Assembly (NCBI GenBank): GCA_963842155.1
Contig: CAWJFP010000039.1
Coordinates: 1 to 64,000, forward strand
Reading direction: 5' to 3'
DNA: 64,000 bases
Source: CAWJFP01 sp963842155
GTDB lineage: Bacteria; Pseudomonadota; Alphaproteobacteria; JACZXZ01
Shown here in pieces: positions 26,149 to 34,331 of this stretch (position 1 is the first letter of the stretch; the number at the start of each line of letters is the position of its first letter). Under the pieces are notes generated by a model, which saw nothing but the letters and a program-made list of their open reading frames with translations, had not been told where the DNA came from and ran no database searches. Both the position numbers and the translations under genes were made by a program.

Positions 26149-27609
26149 TTATCGCCCCTGTTCCAGCCGTTCGAGCGCCGCTCGGTAAGCGCGAGGATCG
26201 ATCTCGGCTTCCGGATCGGGATAAAAATCGGAATCGAATTCCAGCTGCTTGCCGCTCGGACTCGCTTGGATCTCGTCCACTTCGACGATGCGCAGCGGCG
26301 TCTTATCGCTGCCGGCGATCGCCGTCCAGACCCGCATCAGCCGTTGGGAGAACTCCGGCGACATGCCTCCCGCGGAACGCACGCGCAATTCGAAACTATG
26401 ATCGCGAAACTGATGGAGTTGATATTGGCGCAGGGGCCTCAATAGCTCGATAGGCATCGCCTCTATTGCATCGAGCAGGGAATAGTGACGCTCGCGGGTG
26501 CCCTCCGGCAGGTAGCCGAAGCGGCGAAACCGTCCGGCGATTTCGCCGATCACCGGGAGGTTACGCCCGCAGGGGCAGGGCAAGATCGCCGCGCGCGCGA
26601 CGTCGCCGGTATCGTAACGGATGAGAGGCATCGCCAGGTTCTGCAGCGCCGTAACCAGCACGCGCCCGAGCTGGCCGGCCGTGCAGGCCGCGCCTCGCGC
26701 GTCGACCACCTCGACGATGCAATGCTCGACATTGATGTGATAGAGCCCCGCCTCGCAGCGTACCGCCACGGCGCCGATTTCATTCAAACCGTAGGCATCG
26801 TGGAGGGGCGAGCGATAGATGCGCTCGACCTGGCGACGGGTCGATGGAGCCGTGCTTCCCGCACTGCTGAATAAGGCGGAAATCGAATCGGCCGGATTGG
26901 CACAATCATTGGCATAGGCCAGTTCCTCGAGGACATTCGAATAGGTCGCGAGATAGTTGGGTTGGATTTCCTGCAACCAGCGAAGTTGTTGCCCCATCGA
27001 ATTCCACACGTTAAATCGATAACCCGGTCCGGTTTCGAAATAATTCCCCAAATAATCCCACCTTTCGGTTCGCCATACCTCCCCACTTTGCAGCAATGCG
27101 CCGTTCTTGCGCGGAAAGTGGCTCGGTATTTTGATGGAGCATGACACGCCTCTGGGGTCGACGCGCGCCCAGCGCCGCCGACGGTGGGCAAGGATGCCGA
27201 ACATCGCATCGCTTTGCCGTGTCGCTAAGACCTTTACCGGACGGCCGGTGGTGCCGGAGGACTGAGTGACAGCGAATATCTCTGTGCCTTGCGGCAGCGC
27301 CCGTGCACGCATTTCGTCGAACTGATCGATAACCTCCTGCTTCGAGAGGATCGGCAGCCGCGGCAAATCCTGCTGCCCTTTGATATCCGCCGCCTGCAAG
27401 CCGAGGGCTTCGAAACGCGCGCAATAAAATGGAACATGCTTGCCGGCGATGGCGAGTATTTGCGCCAGACGGCGATCTTGTTGGGCGAGGAGAGTCTCGG
27501 GCGCGGCAAACTCGTTTGCGATCAACGCAGTGAACCAACGACCATCGGCATTTCCGGGCCGCAATCGCCAACGGGACAGCTCGGCTTCCTCTTGGGCACG
27601 CGTGCTCAT
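26149..27609 (-). CDS. PaaK/CapK-like adenylate-forming ligase
   Basis: This 486-residue protein belongs to the phenylacetate-CoA ligase-like branch of ANL enzymes. The phosphate-binding loop reads SSGTTGRPVKV, followed by DAYGLNEIG (adenine/aromatic motif) and RYDTGD with a CPCGR Cys pair like that of PaaK. The C-terminal domain (about residues 380-486) lacks an obvious catalytic Lys motif that I can identify. It probably activates a carboxylic acid as acyl-AMP and transfers it to CoA or another acceptor. The methyltransferase follows after three bases. Base composition is less GC-rich than the neighbours, suggesting transfer. Confidence 0.72.
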   Translation of the reverse strand: MSTRAQEEAELSRWRLRPGNADGRWFTALIANEFAAPETLLAQQDRRLAQILAIAGKHVPFYCARFEALGLQAADIKGQQDLPRLPILSKQEVIDQFDEMRARALPQGTEIFAVTQSSGTTGRPVKVLATRQSDAMFGILAHRRRRWARVDPRGVSCSIKIPSHFPRKNGALLQSGEVWRTERWDYLGNYFETGPGYRFNVWNSMGQQLRWLQEIQPNYLATYSNVLEELAYANDCANPADSISALFSSAGSTAPSTRRQVERIYRSPLHDAYGLNEIGAVAVRCEAGLYHINVEHCIVEVVDARGAACTAGQLGRVLVTALQNLAMPLIRYDTGDVARAAILPCPCGRNLPVIGEIAGRFRRFGYLPEGTRERHYSLLDAIEAMPIELLRPLRQYQLHQFRDHSFELRVRSAGGMSPEFSQRLMRVWTAIAGSDKTPLRIVEVDEIQASPSGKQLEFDSDFYPDPEAEIDPRAYRAALERLEQGR

Positions 27610-27621
27610 GGCGCGACGGAG

Positions 27622-27771
27622 TTATTGACCCAGACTATCGACCGCTGTCCATGCGATCGACCAACCAGCCTGTCCTGCACGGAATTCCTGGCCAAATTCT
27701 TCATCGATATCATCGTTGTCGCATTGTACCACAAGCGCGCGGGGAACGATCCGCCGGCCGTCAATAGTCAA
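27622..27771 (-). CDS. Possible small acidic protein upstream of the ligase
   Basis: This 49-codon open frame starts at a TTG that overlaps the stop codon of the DUF2877 gene (TTGA) and ends in TAA 12 bp before the ligase ATG. An internal GTG would give 36 residues. It is acidic in the middle (CDNDDIDEEFGQEF) and ends in WSIAWTAVDSLGQ. There is no recognisable family, and its reality rests only on position and tight spacing. It could be a coupled leader peptide, a small carrier-like or precursor peptide, or chance. Confidence 0.25.
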   Translation of the reverse strand: MTIDGRRIVPRALVVQCDNDDIDEEFGQEFRAGQAGWSIAWTAVDSLGQ

Positions 27772-28592
27772 TCCGAATGCAATCCGACGCGCAAGCCGGC
27801 GAGGAGATCCCAGCCCGACGAATGGCCGAGGACGGCGAGCGAGCGCGCGGCAAGGAGGGCGCCCTCGCGCTCGCCCGAGGCCAGCGCCAGGCAAAGCGCA
27901 TGAGCCGGCGCGAAGCTCATGCCGTGCGTGGCGTCGACGAGGATTGCCGCGCTGACGCGGCCGGCGCGTAGCCGCGCCTCTTGGCGCAGCAGTTCGCCCC
28001 AGGCCTCGACGCGCGTGGCGCGCGCCGGCAAGGCTACGGCTTGGAGCCGCAGACCGAGATGGAACCCGGCGAGGAAATCGTCGCCCGAGGGCGTCAGGCC
28101 GGGGCCGAGGCCGATCAAGCGCCGCACTGCCTCGCGTCCGGCGACGAGGTTGTCCGCCGCCGCGCTCTCGCGCAACAAGGCGATGCGCAAGGCGGCATCC
28201 TCGAGCGGAAATTCCGCGCGCGCGCCCGCGAGCCAGACGCCCAAGCCGCGCGGCGTCGCTTCTGCCAAGAGCGACGCGGCGAGCCTCTCTATGCGCTCGC
28301 CGAGTGCAAGCGGCCCGCCCGCGATTTCCCTCGGCCAAGCGGGACGCCAAGGCGCCAGACCGTGCAGTGCGAAATGCACCTCCCGCCAATCGGCCGGCAA
28401 CGCGCCTCCGAGCAGGACCGAGCGCGGATGGAGCAACGCGTCGCCGCCTCCCGCCCAGATGATCTCGGGGCCGGCCTCGAGATAAGCGGACTCGCGTAAG
28501 GCGGCGACGAGGCGCGCCATGCCGCGCGACGCGGCCAAGGCCTCGAAGGCGAGGCAGCCGATATGGACGGGGCGGAGCGGAGGCGGCGCCAT
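27768..28592 (-). CDS. DUF2877 domain-containing protein
   Basis: The 274-residue protein starts MAPPPLRPVHIGC. The diagnostic DUF2877 block GLGPGLTPSGDDFLAGFHLG lies near residue 165, followed by a helical C-terminal part containing ATHGMSFAPAHALCLA. DUF2877 proteins occur near carboxylase- or purine/allantoin-related genes in other bacteria, but no such partners are visible here. The function is unknown. It is the last recognisable core-like gene before the lower-GC ligase pocket. Confidence 0.75.
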   Translation of the reverse strand: MAPPPLRPVHIGCLAFEALAASRGMARLVAALRESAYLEAGPEIIWAGGGDALLHPRSVLLGGALPADWREVHFALHGLAPWRPAWPREIAGGPLALGERIERLAASLLAEATPRGLGVWLAGARAEFPLEDAALRIALLRESAAADNLVAGREAVRRLIGLGPGLTPSGDDFLAGFHLGLRLQAVALPARATRVEAWGELLRQEARLRAGRVSAAILVDATHGMSFAPAHALCLALASGEREGALLAARSLAVLGHSSGWDLLAGLRVGLHSD

Positions 28593-28996
28593 GCCCGTAA
28601 ACCTAGGGGAGCCGCCCGCGCCGATGCAAATTAGGCGGGAATATCCCCTGCCGGCGCGACGTTCGGCCTCGCAGCTGCGGCTCCGTCGCCAGGCGCCGTT
28701 CGACGCCGGTCGCCACAACTCCTAGGCGAGGTACAAAGAGAACGACTCTCGACCACAATATTTCGTGGGAGCGGTTCAAGAGGACCCCTACATGAAGTCG
28801 AAAAATTGACGCCGCAACTCCCCGCGAGAAAGGATTTCGCGCGGCGGAGATTGACCAGGCTCAACAGTGAACGGACTCGACCGCAGCTCTACAAGAGTTA
28901 CGCAGATATTTCACAGAGCGTTCATGGAATGTAGTCTTCGCAATAACATTCACTATTCCGATGTTTCGGTAGACAAGCAGTGCAGCTTTTTATAGC
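28593..28996. other. Intergenic region, 404 bp
   Basis: This divergent space separates the DUF2877 gene (minus) from the PilZ-methyltransferase gene (plus). The right half, from about 28735, is clearly more AT-rich than its surroundings, as expected for a regulatory region. I found no convincing gene, repeat or assignable promoter boxes. Confidence 0.4.
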
Positions 28997-30523
28997 ATGG
29001 TTAACTCTGGCAATAAATTTGCCGTGGGGGAGCCCCGCAGAGGGCCAAATTGGGCAATGGCTGAAATCGCGCACTACGAGGACCTTGCCGGCGCGGAAGG
29101 CAAGCTGATCTATTACCGGCCGCAACGCTTCACGGCGCGAGAGATTTACAAGCAGATCGTCCCCAGCCTGCGCGTCAACAAGATGCCGTTCGTGCTGCAT
29201 GATCTGAGCATCAGCGGCATGGCGGCCTGCACCGAGGTCAATCAGAGCCCCGATGCGGAGATCGGCGAGGAGGTGCCCGTCCTCCTGCAGCTGGGCGACA
29301 CGGATCTCTATCGCGGCAAGGGCCGCGTCACGCGCGTCGAGCCCTTCTATGCGCGCACCAAGATCGCGCTCAGCCTGACCAGCGGCTATATCGACATCGC
29401 GAAGACCATCGCCGACCATCAATCGGCCCTCTTCAAGGTCTCGCTCGAGAAGAGCCTCGCCTTGCGCACCGACCTCTTGAGCGCCGAGTACCGCACTCTC
29501 GTGGCCGACCTGCTGCGCTTCTTCCGCCAATATCGCCTGCCGCTCGAGCAGCTCGAGAGCAACCTGCCGAAGGGCGGCGCGGGCCAGGAGGAGCAGATGA
29601 TGCGCGTGCTCGCGATCTGCGAGGATCGCGCCTTGCCCGAATGGCGCCGCCTCTGGTTCCGCGCCAATGAGCTGGTGGCCCCCATCATGAAGGACGAAGA
29701 GACGCTCAAGGCGACGAAGACATTGACCACGCTCGTCATCACGCCGGAGTTCGTCGAGGGGCCCGTCATCCGGCGCAGCTACGAGAAGCCGCTGGGCTAT
29801 CCGGGCGACTACGAGGTGATGAACATCATCTACCGCTGGCGCTACGAGGGGAAGACGATGTTCGGCCAGCTGCTGCATCGGCTCGGCCTCGACGTCGCAG
29901 AATGCATCGCCATGCGGATGGTGATGATGCAGCAGACGATCGCCCAGGTGCTGGCGGAATCGCCGGGGGGACAGGCGGTGCATGTCACCAACCTCGCCTG
30001 CGGCCCCGCGCAAGAGGTGGTGAACTGCCTCAAGATCCCGGCCTTACCGGCGCCGGTGCGCTTTACCCTCGTCGATCAGGACGCCGACGCGCTGTCCTAC
30101 GCCTATCAGCAGACCTATCCCGAGGTGGTGCGCCATCAGGGCCGCGCCACGATCCAATGCCTGCATGTGTCATTCAGCCAGCTCATGCGCGCGGGCAGGC
30201 TGTTCCGCCGCATGCCCGACCAGCATCTCATCTATACCGTCGGGCTGCTCGACTACCTCTCGACCGTGCGCGCCCGCGCGCTCATCGCCGATCTTTACGG
30301 GCAGCTTTCGGACGGCGGCATGCTGGTCGTCGGCAATATGCGCGACACGCCGACCGGCATTCTCTGGCCGCTCGAGTTCATCTGCGACTGGAGCCTGATC
30401 TACCGCACGGAAGAGGAGATGCACGAGCTGGCGGCCGGGCTCGACGCCGCGAGCGTCGAGGTGCGGCCGGACCCGACGGGTCGCGTCTATATGCTCTTCA
30501 TCCGCAAGCCCAAGCGGGCCTGA
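28997..30523 (+). CDS. PilZ-like domain fused to a PhcB-like SAM methyltransferase
   Basis: The protein has 508 residues from ATG 28997, or 488 from MAEIAHYED at 29057. Residues ~35-130 look like a PilZ beta-barrel: the hallmark DLSISG (69-74) is present, but the upstream RxxxR is incomplete (RVNKM). After a helical linker, residues ~255-505 form a class I methyltransferase: EKPLGYPGDYEVMN, then TNLACGPAQEV (SAM motif I), TLVDQDADA (motif II) and YTVGLLDYLS. The KPLGY-GDY-M block and motif order recall PhcB, which makes 3-hydroxy fatty-acid methyl ester signals in Ralstonia. That similarity is from memory. A sensor kinase lies convergent downstream. Possible role: c-di-GMP-linked synthesis of a methyl-ester signal. 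Confidence 0.7.
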   Translation: MVNSGNKFAVGEPRRGPNWAMAEIAHYEDLAGAEGKLIYYRPQRFTAREIYKQIVPSLRVNKMPFVLHDLSISGMAACTEVNQSPDAEIGEEVPVLLQLGDTDLYRGKGRVTRVEPFYARTKIALSLTSGYIDIAKTIADHQSALFKVSLEKSLALRTDLLSAEYRTLVADLLRFFRQYRLPLEQLESNLPKGGAGQEEQMMRVLAICEDRALPEWRRLWFRANELVAPIMKDEETLKATKTLTTLVITPEFVEGPVIRRSYEKPLGYPGDYEVMNIIYRWRYEGKTMFGQLLHRLGLDVAECIAMRMVMMQQTIAQVLAESPGGQAVHVTNLACGPAQEVVNCLKIPALPAPVRFTLVDQDADALSYAYQQTYPEVVRHQGRATIQCLHVSFSQLMRAGRLFRRMPDQHLIYTVGLLDYLSTVRARALIADLYGQLSDGGMLVVGNMRDTPTGILWPLEFICDWSLIYRTEEEMHELAAGLDAASVEVRPDPTGRVYMLFIRKPKRA

Positions 30524-30656
30524 GGCGCGCCCACCGCCCCCCGCTCTCCGCTGCGCCTCCCTCTGCGCGCGGAAAACCGCGTCGCATTTCGGCGCCGGCT
30601 CGTCGAGACGTCGGCGCCCAGAGCGTTTTCACATCGAGTGGAAACGCGAAAAGCCC

Positions 30657-30680
30657 GAGGCACCGCGTATGCGGTGCCTC
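30657..30680. other. Perfect stem-loop, 10-bp arms
   Basis: Arms GAGGCACCGC and GCGGTGCCTC enclose the loop GTAT, between the convergent methyltransferase and histidine kinase genes. No T-run follows on either side, so it may be a structural transcript end or a repeat unit rather than a canonical intrinsic terminator. Confidence 0.55.
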
Positions 30681-30693
30681 CACTTGTCTCGCG

Positions 30694-30719
30694 AAAAAAA
30701 TGCGGGCCGGTGGCCCGCA
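30694..30719 (-). terminator. Rho-independent terminator of the histidine kinase gene
   Basis: A perfect eight-base-pair stem (TGCGGGCC / GGCCCGCA, three-base loop) at 30701-30719 is followed, on the minus strand, by seven T residues (A7 at 30694-30700 on the plus strand). It lies about 60 bp past the stop of the minus-strand kinase gene. Confidence 0.75.
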
Positions 30720-30748
30720 GGCGCTTGAGCGGCCGGAAACAAGATATG

Positions 30749-30783
30749 CTAGAGCGATTCCGCGTGAGCGGATATCGCTCTAG
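30749..30783. repeat. Palindromic extragenic element beginning in a stop codon
   Basis: A 35-bp imperfect palindrome runs CTAGAGCGATTCCGC, GTGA, then the complementary arm to CTCTAG. Its right end supplies the TAG stop of the histidine kinase gene at 30780-30782. The CTAGAGC end is shared with the element at 54954-55112, suggesting one repeat family. Confidence 0.6.
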
Positions 30784-32219
30784 GCGCTGCGCGCGATGGC
30801 GTGAACCGGCGCCGCATCGGCGGGCCGCTGCAGCCTGATCACGCGCTCGGCCGGCAGGCACACCGTCATCCGCGTACCGATACCGAGCTCGCTCTCCAGC
30901 AGCAGCGTGCCGCCATGGAGCTCGACGATGCGCTTCACCAGCGGCAGGCCCAGCCCGGTGCCGCCATGCTTGCGGTTATGGGCGCTCTCGACCTGGACGA
31001 AGGGCTCCAGGATCTTCTCCAGATCGTCATGCGCGATGCCGATGCCCGTATCCTCGATGCGGACGCGGCAGCCCTCGGCGTCGTTCTGGATCGAGATGAC
31101 GACCGCGCCGCCGGTGAGGGTGAACTTGATCGCGTTCGAGACCAGGTTGATGAGCACCTGGCGCAGGAGGCGGAGATCGGCACGCAGGATGGGTTGCTCC
31201 TTCGGCAGGCTGAAGGCGAGCCGCACGCCCTGCGTCGCCGCGGTGTTGCGGAACATTCGGATGCAGCCGTCGACCAGATCGCAGAGGTCGACCTCCTCCT
31301 CGGAAAGGATGAGCTTGTTGGCCTCGGCCTTGGCCAGATCGAGGATGTCGTTGATCACCGAGAGGAGGTGCGTGCCGCTGCTGTGGATGTCGTCGACATA
31401 GCCCATGTAGCGCTCCGAGCCGATGGGCCCGAAGATCTGCAGCTTCATCACCTCGGTGAAGCCGATGACGGCGTTCAAGGGCGTGCGCAGCTCGTGGCTC
31501 ATGGAAGCGAGGAACTCGCTTTTCGCGCGGTTCGCCGCCTGTGCCTCCTGTCCCAGCCGCTCGGAGCGGACCTTTTCGAGGATGAGGAGATGCGTGTTGA
31601 TGAAGTTGCGCCGCCGGTAGAGCTCGTGCGTGTAACTCGAGAATATGCCCACGGCCAGGGACGCGCTGAAGAAGAAGTCGTTGTTGATGAGGATCGCTTT
31701 CGGGATATGCGCGACGAGTATGGCGCCCAGCTGGTACAGCAGGAAGAGCGAGAGCGAGAGCAGCGCGGCGTAGAAATGATCGAGGCGGATGATGCTGGAG
31801 CAATAGATCACGACGAGGATGAGGCCCGCGTAATAGAGATAATTGGCGGGCGCGGGCATGATCGTCGTCATGGCGAGAATGCCGAAGCCCGATGCGAAGC
31901 TGCCGACGGCGAGGAAGAACTGCGAATAGCGGATGAAGACGCGCGTGTAGGTCGCGACGAGCACGGCAACCAGGATGGGGCAGACGATGCCGTAGCGGAT
32001 CAGCCAGATGCCCGGCAGGTCGTCCGGCACCATGTAGGTGTCGAGAATGCCGAAGAGCGCATAAAGGACTGTGCCCAGAACAATGGTCAGCCGAATGAGC
32101 CGCATCGAACGCTGCAGCTCTTCGGTCACGAAATGCTTTTCGATCTCGCGATCGTGGAACTTGAGCGTGATCGGACTATACTGGACCGAACGGCGCGTCT
32201 CTTCGCTCTCGGCCGACAC
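30780..32219 (-). CDS. Membrane sensor histidine kinase, six-helix sensor domain
   Basis: I chose a GTG start (32217-32219) preceded by GGGGAAG, giving 479 residues; an in-frame extension up to 32366 looks like non-coding sequence. Six hydrophobic helices span about residues 42-196 with very short loops. A HisKA domain follows, with phospho-His in SMSHELRTPLNAVIGF (His ~242). The HATPase motifs are NLVSNAIKFT, EDTGIGIA and GGTGLGLPL. There is no receiver domain and no response regulator nearby. It converges on the PilZ-methyltransferase gene. PhcS, LqsS and CqsS sensors have a comparable six-helix layout, but so do other sensor families. Confidence 0.82.
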   Translation of the reverse strand: MSAESEETRRSVQYSPITLKFHDREIEKHFVTEELQRSMRLIRLTIVLGTVLYALFGILDTYMVPDDLPGIWLIRYGIVCPILVAVLVATYTRVFIRYSQFFLAVGSFASGFGILAMTTIMPAPANYLYYAGLILVVIYCSSIIRLDHFYAALLSLSLFLLYQLGAILVAHIPKAILINNDFFFSASLAVGIFSSYTHELYRRRNFINTHLLILEKVRSERLGQEAQAANRAKSEFLASMSHELRTPLNAVIGFTEVMKLQIFGPIGSERYMGYVDDIHSSGTHLLSVINDILDLAKAEANKLILSEEEVDLCDLVDGCIRMFRNTAATQGVRLAFSLPKEQPILRADLRLLRQVLINLVSNAIKFTLTGGAVVISIQNDAEGCRVRIEDTGIGIAHDDLEKILEPFVQVESAHNRKHGGTGLGLPLVKRIVELHGGTLLLESELGIGTRMTVCLPAERVIRLQRPADAAPVHAIARSA

Positions 32220-32415
32220 GTCTTCCCCGCTATCTTTCTCAACCTTGCCAGGCTCCAAGAAAAAATAGCGCCCTAATCTTAATGAAAGGTGACCATGGCG
32301 CCGCCGTGCGCGGCCCGGCTGGGCTCGCGGGAAAGCCCGTTTCGCCGTGCGCCGCGCCCGCCACAAGGTTAATTTTTCCCGAAGGCGCTCATGCCGAGCG
32401 GGGAGGTCCCCGATT

Positions 32416-33222
32416 TCAGCCCAGGCGGGCGAGAAAGGCCGCGATCGCCGCGTTCACGGCCGCCGGTTGCTCGACGGTCGAGCTATGGCCGGCGCCGGGG
32501 ATGCGCAGGAGCTCGGCACCCTTGATCGCGGCGGCGATGCGCTCGGCCTGGGCCGGCACGGTGGCGACGTCCTCCTCGCCCACCAGGACGAGTGTCGGGG
32601 TCGCGATCTTGCCGAGCTCGTCATGGATGGCGGGGCGCTCGAGCACGCCGTTGAGCGCGCGCCAGATCGAGCGTCGATCGGTCGCCAGAATCTGCGCGCG
32701 CCAGGCCGCGCGGTCCGCGGCGCGCGCCGGATCGGCGAGCACGCTGCGGCCGAAGAGGATCGGCATCACCGAGGGCAGCACGAGCCTCGTGCCGAGCCAG
32801 CGCGAGACAAAGGCCATGAGCCTGTATTTCGGCTTCCGCCCGGGAGGCTCCGCGTCGGCCGTGGTCTCGAGCAGGATGAGCGAGCGCAGGAGCTCGGGCC
32901 GGCGCGCGGCCAGCCGCATGCCGACGAAGCCGCCCATGCTGAGGCCGCAGAAATGCACCCGTCCGAGGCGCAAGGCGGCGATCAGCTGGGCGGCATCGTC
33001 GGTCAGCGTGTCCATGTCGATCGAGCGCAGCGACGACTCGCCGCTCTGTCCCTGGCCGCGATGATCGTAGGCGACGCAGCGATAGCGGCCCCGCAGCGCC
33101 GCCACTTGCGGCGCGAACAGCGTGGTGTTCCAGAGCAGCCCATGGCTGAACAGGATGGGCTCGCCCTCGCCTCCGCTGTCCTCGTAATGAAGCTCGGCGC
33201 CGTTGATGCGGATCGTCGTCAT
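32416..33222 (-). CDS. Alpha/beta hydrolase, enol-lactonase-like
   Basis: This 268-residue hydrolase starts MTTIRINGAELHYEDSGGEG. It has the oxyanion region SHGLLWN, nucleophile elbow GLSMGG (Ser), an acid in LVGEEDVATV and the catalytic His in PGAGHSSTVEQP. It resembles 3-oxoadipate enol-lactonase (PcaD-like) proteins, but no protocatechuate genes are present, so the substrate is open. It begins five bases after the FabZ-like gene's stop codon, so the two form an operon. Confidence 0.82.
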   Translation of the reverse strand: MTTIRINGAELHYEDSGGEGEPILFSHGLLWNTTLFAPQVAALRGRYRCVAYDHRGQGQSGESSLRSIDMDTLTDDAAQLIAALRLGRVHFCGLSMGGFVGMRLAARRPELLRSLILLETTADAEPPGRKPKYRLMAFVSRWLGTRLVLPSVMPILFGRSVLADPARAADRAAWRAQILATDRRSIWRALNGVLERPAIHDELGKIATPTLVLVGEEDVATVPAQAERIAAAIKGAELLRIPGAGHSSTVEQPAAVNAAIAAFLARLG

Positions 33223-33227
33223 GGGCG

Positions 33228-33692
33228 TCAGGGAAGGGCGCTGCGCTGATCGAGGATCATGGCCGTGAGATAGGCTTCCGCCACGAGCGCGCCGGCGACC
33301 CACGCCTTGCCATGCACCTTGGAGGTGGGACCGAAGGCGCGCTCCTTGACGAGATGGAGCAGCATGACGTCGCCCGGGCCGACCGGCCTATGGACGCGGA
33401 ATTTCTGCAGCCCCATGAAATAGATGTACTTGCCCGACCTGTCGCCGCCGAGGGTGTGGATCGCCGCCACCGCGGCCGTCTGGCCCATCGCCTCGATGAT
33501 GAGCGTGCCGGGGACGAACAGCCGGCCGGGCGGCAGGCCGCGGAAGAAGGGCTCGTTGACCGTCACGTTCTTGACGCCGACGGCACTCTTGTCCGGGACG
33601 ACGTCCTTGACGTGATCGATCATCAGGAAGGGATAGCGGTGCGGCAGCATCGCCTTGATCTGGTCGAGATTGAACTCGACGGTCGGCCCCAT
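33228..33692 (-). CDS. FabZ-like hotdog protein lacking the catalytic His
   Basis: From MGPTVEFNLDQIKAMLPHR (preceded by GGAGGGG) it has 154 residues; an in-frame ATG 14 codons upstream is possible. The family pattern HRYPFLMIDHV is present. In FabZ the motif after NEPFF reads GHFPG, with the catalytic His. Here the segment is NEPFFRGLPPGRLFVPG, so His is replaced by Leu. The catalytic Glu is retained (LIIEAMGQ). It may be a binding protein, a thioesterase-like relative, or an enzyme with a changed mechanism rather than the main (3R)-hydroxyacyl-ACP dehydratase. It overlaps no lipid A genes and is followed by a hydrolase. Confidence 0.78.
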   Translation of the reverse strand: MGPTVEFNLDQIKAMLPHRYPFLMIDHVKDVVPDKSAVGVKNVTVNEPFFRGLPPGRLFVPGTLIIEAMGQTAAVAAIHTLGGDRSGKYIYFMGLQKFRVHRPVGPGDVMLLHLVKERAFGPTSKVHGKAWVAGALVAEAYLTAMILDQRSALP

Positions 33693-33866
33693 TCCCCCGC
33701 TCCCCTCCGGCCCAAAACCGAGCCGGGTCCGCATTGCACGGCCTGGCGCCCCCTCGCGCCATGGCCGGCGAGGGAACCTTCATTTCGCCAGCGGCATTGA
33801 GTTAAGCATCAAACGCGGCGTAAGCTCGCATGCAGCGTTCGATCCCCAAGCGATGGAGCATGGGCC

Positions 33867-34331
33867 ATGGCGATGCGCTTGCCTTCGAGAGCCGCTACGG
33901 GCCGGCTTGCAATCGCGGCTTTCGGCCTGGCGCTCGCCGCTCCGGCCGCCATTCCGCTCGGCTCTGGGGCCGAGCTCACCGTCACCGTCGAGGGGCTGCG
34001 CAACGCCAAGGGCAATGTCGAGCTCTCGATCTACAACGACCCCGCGCAATGGCCCGACAATCCGACGCCGGACCATCATCAGGTCAAGCCGGCTGCGGAG
34101 GGCAGCGTGACCTTCAAATTCGATCTGCCGCCCGGCACCTATGCCGCGGCCGGCTATCATGACGAGAACGGCAACGGCAAGTTCGACAAGAGCTTCCTCG
34201 GCCTGCCCGAGGAAGGCTACACCATGTCCAACAACGCCAGGCCCTTCCTCTCGGCCCCGGCCTGGGGCAAGGTGGATTTCCCGCTTCCTGCCTCGGGCGC
34301 CTCGATCACGATGAAGATGATCTATCCCTGA
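33867..34331 (+). CDS. DUF2141 domain-containing secreted protein
   Basis: The 154-residue protein has a signal peptide (about residues 1-30). The mature domain carries the DUF2141 pattern: LTVTVEGLRNAKGNVELSIY, then FDLPPGTYAAAGYHDENGNG, KFDKSFLGLPEEGYTMSNNA and GKVDFPL. Members are periplasmic or surface beta-sandwich proteins of unknown function. It is a single gene, divergent from the FabZ-like/hydrolase operon. Confidence 0.85.
   Translation: MAMRLPSRAATGRLAIAAFGLALAAPAAIPLGSGAELTVTVEGLRNAKGNVELSIYNDPAQWPDNPTPDHHQVKPAAEGSVTFKFDLPPGTYAAAGYHDENGNGKFDKSFLGLPEEGYTMSNNARPFLSAPAWGKVDFPLPASGASITMKMIYP

Larger units (their letters stand above)
24187..26299. repeat. Tandem duplication of about 1.06 kb (two units)
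   Basis: Two direct units align with an offset of 1059-1060 bp: 24187-25240 and 25246-26299. Each holds a 279-codon methyltransferase gene and the last ~45 codons of the ligase gene. The units begin at a shared gcggatgtta and are collinear apart from a one-base indel near 25183. Proteins encoded by the two units are about 84% identical by my count, so the duplication is not recent, or has diverged under selection. Confidence 0.85.
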
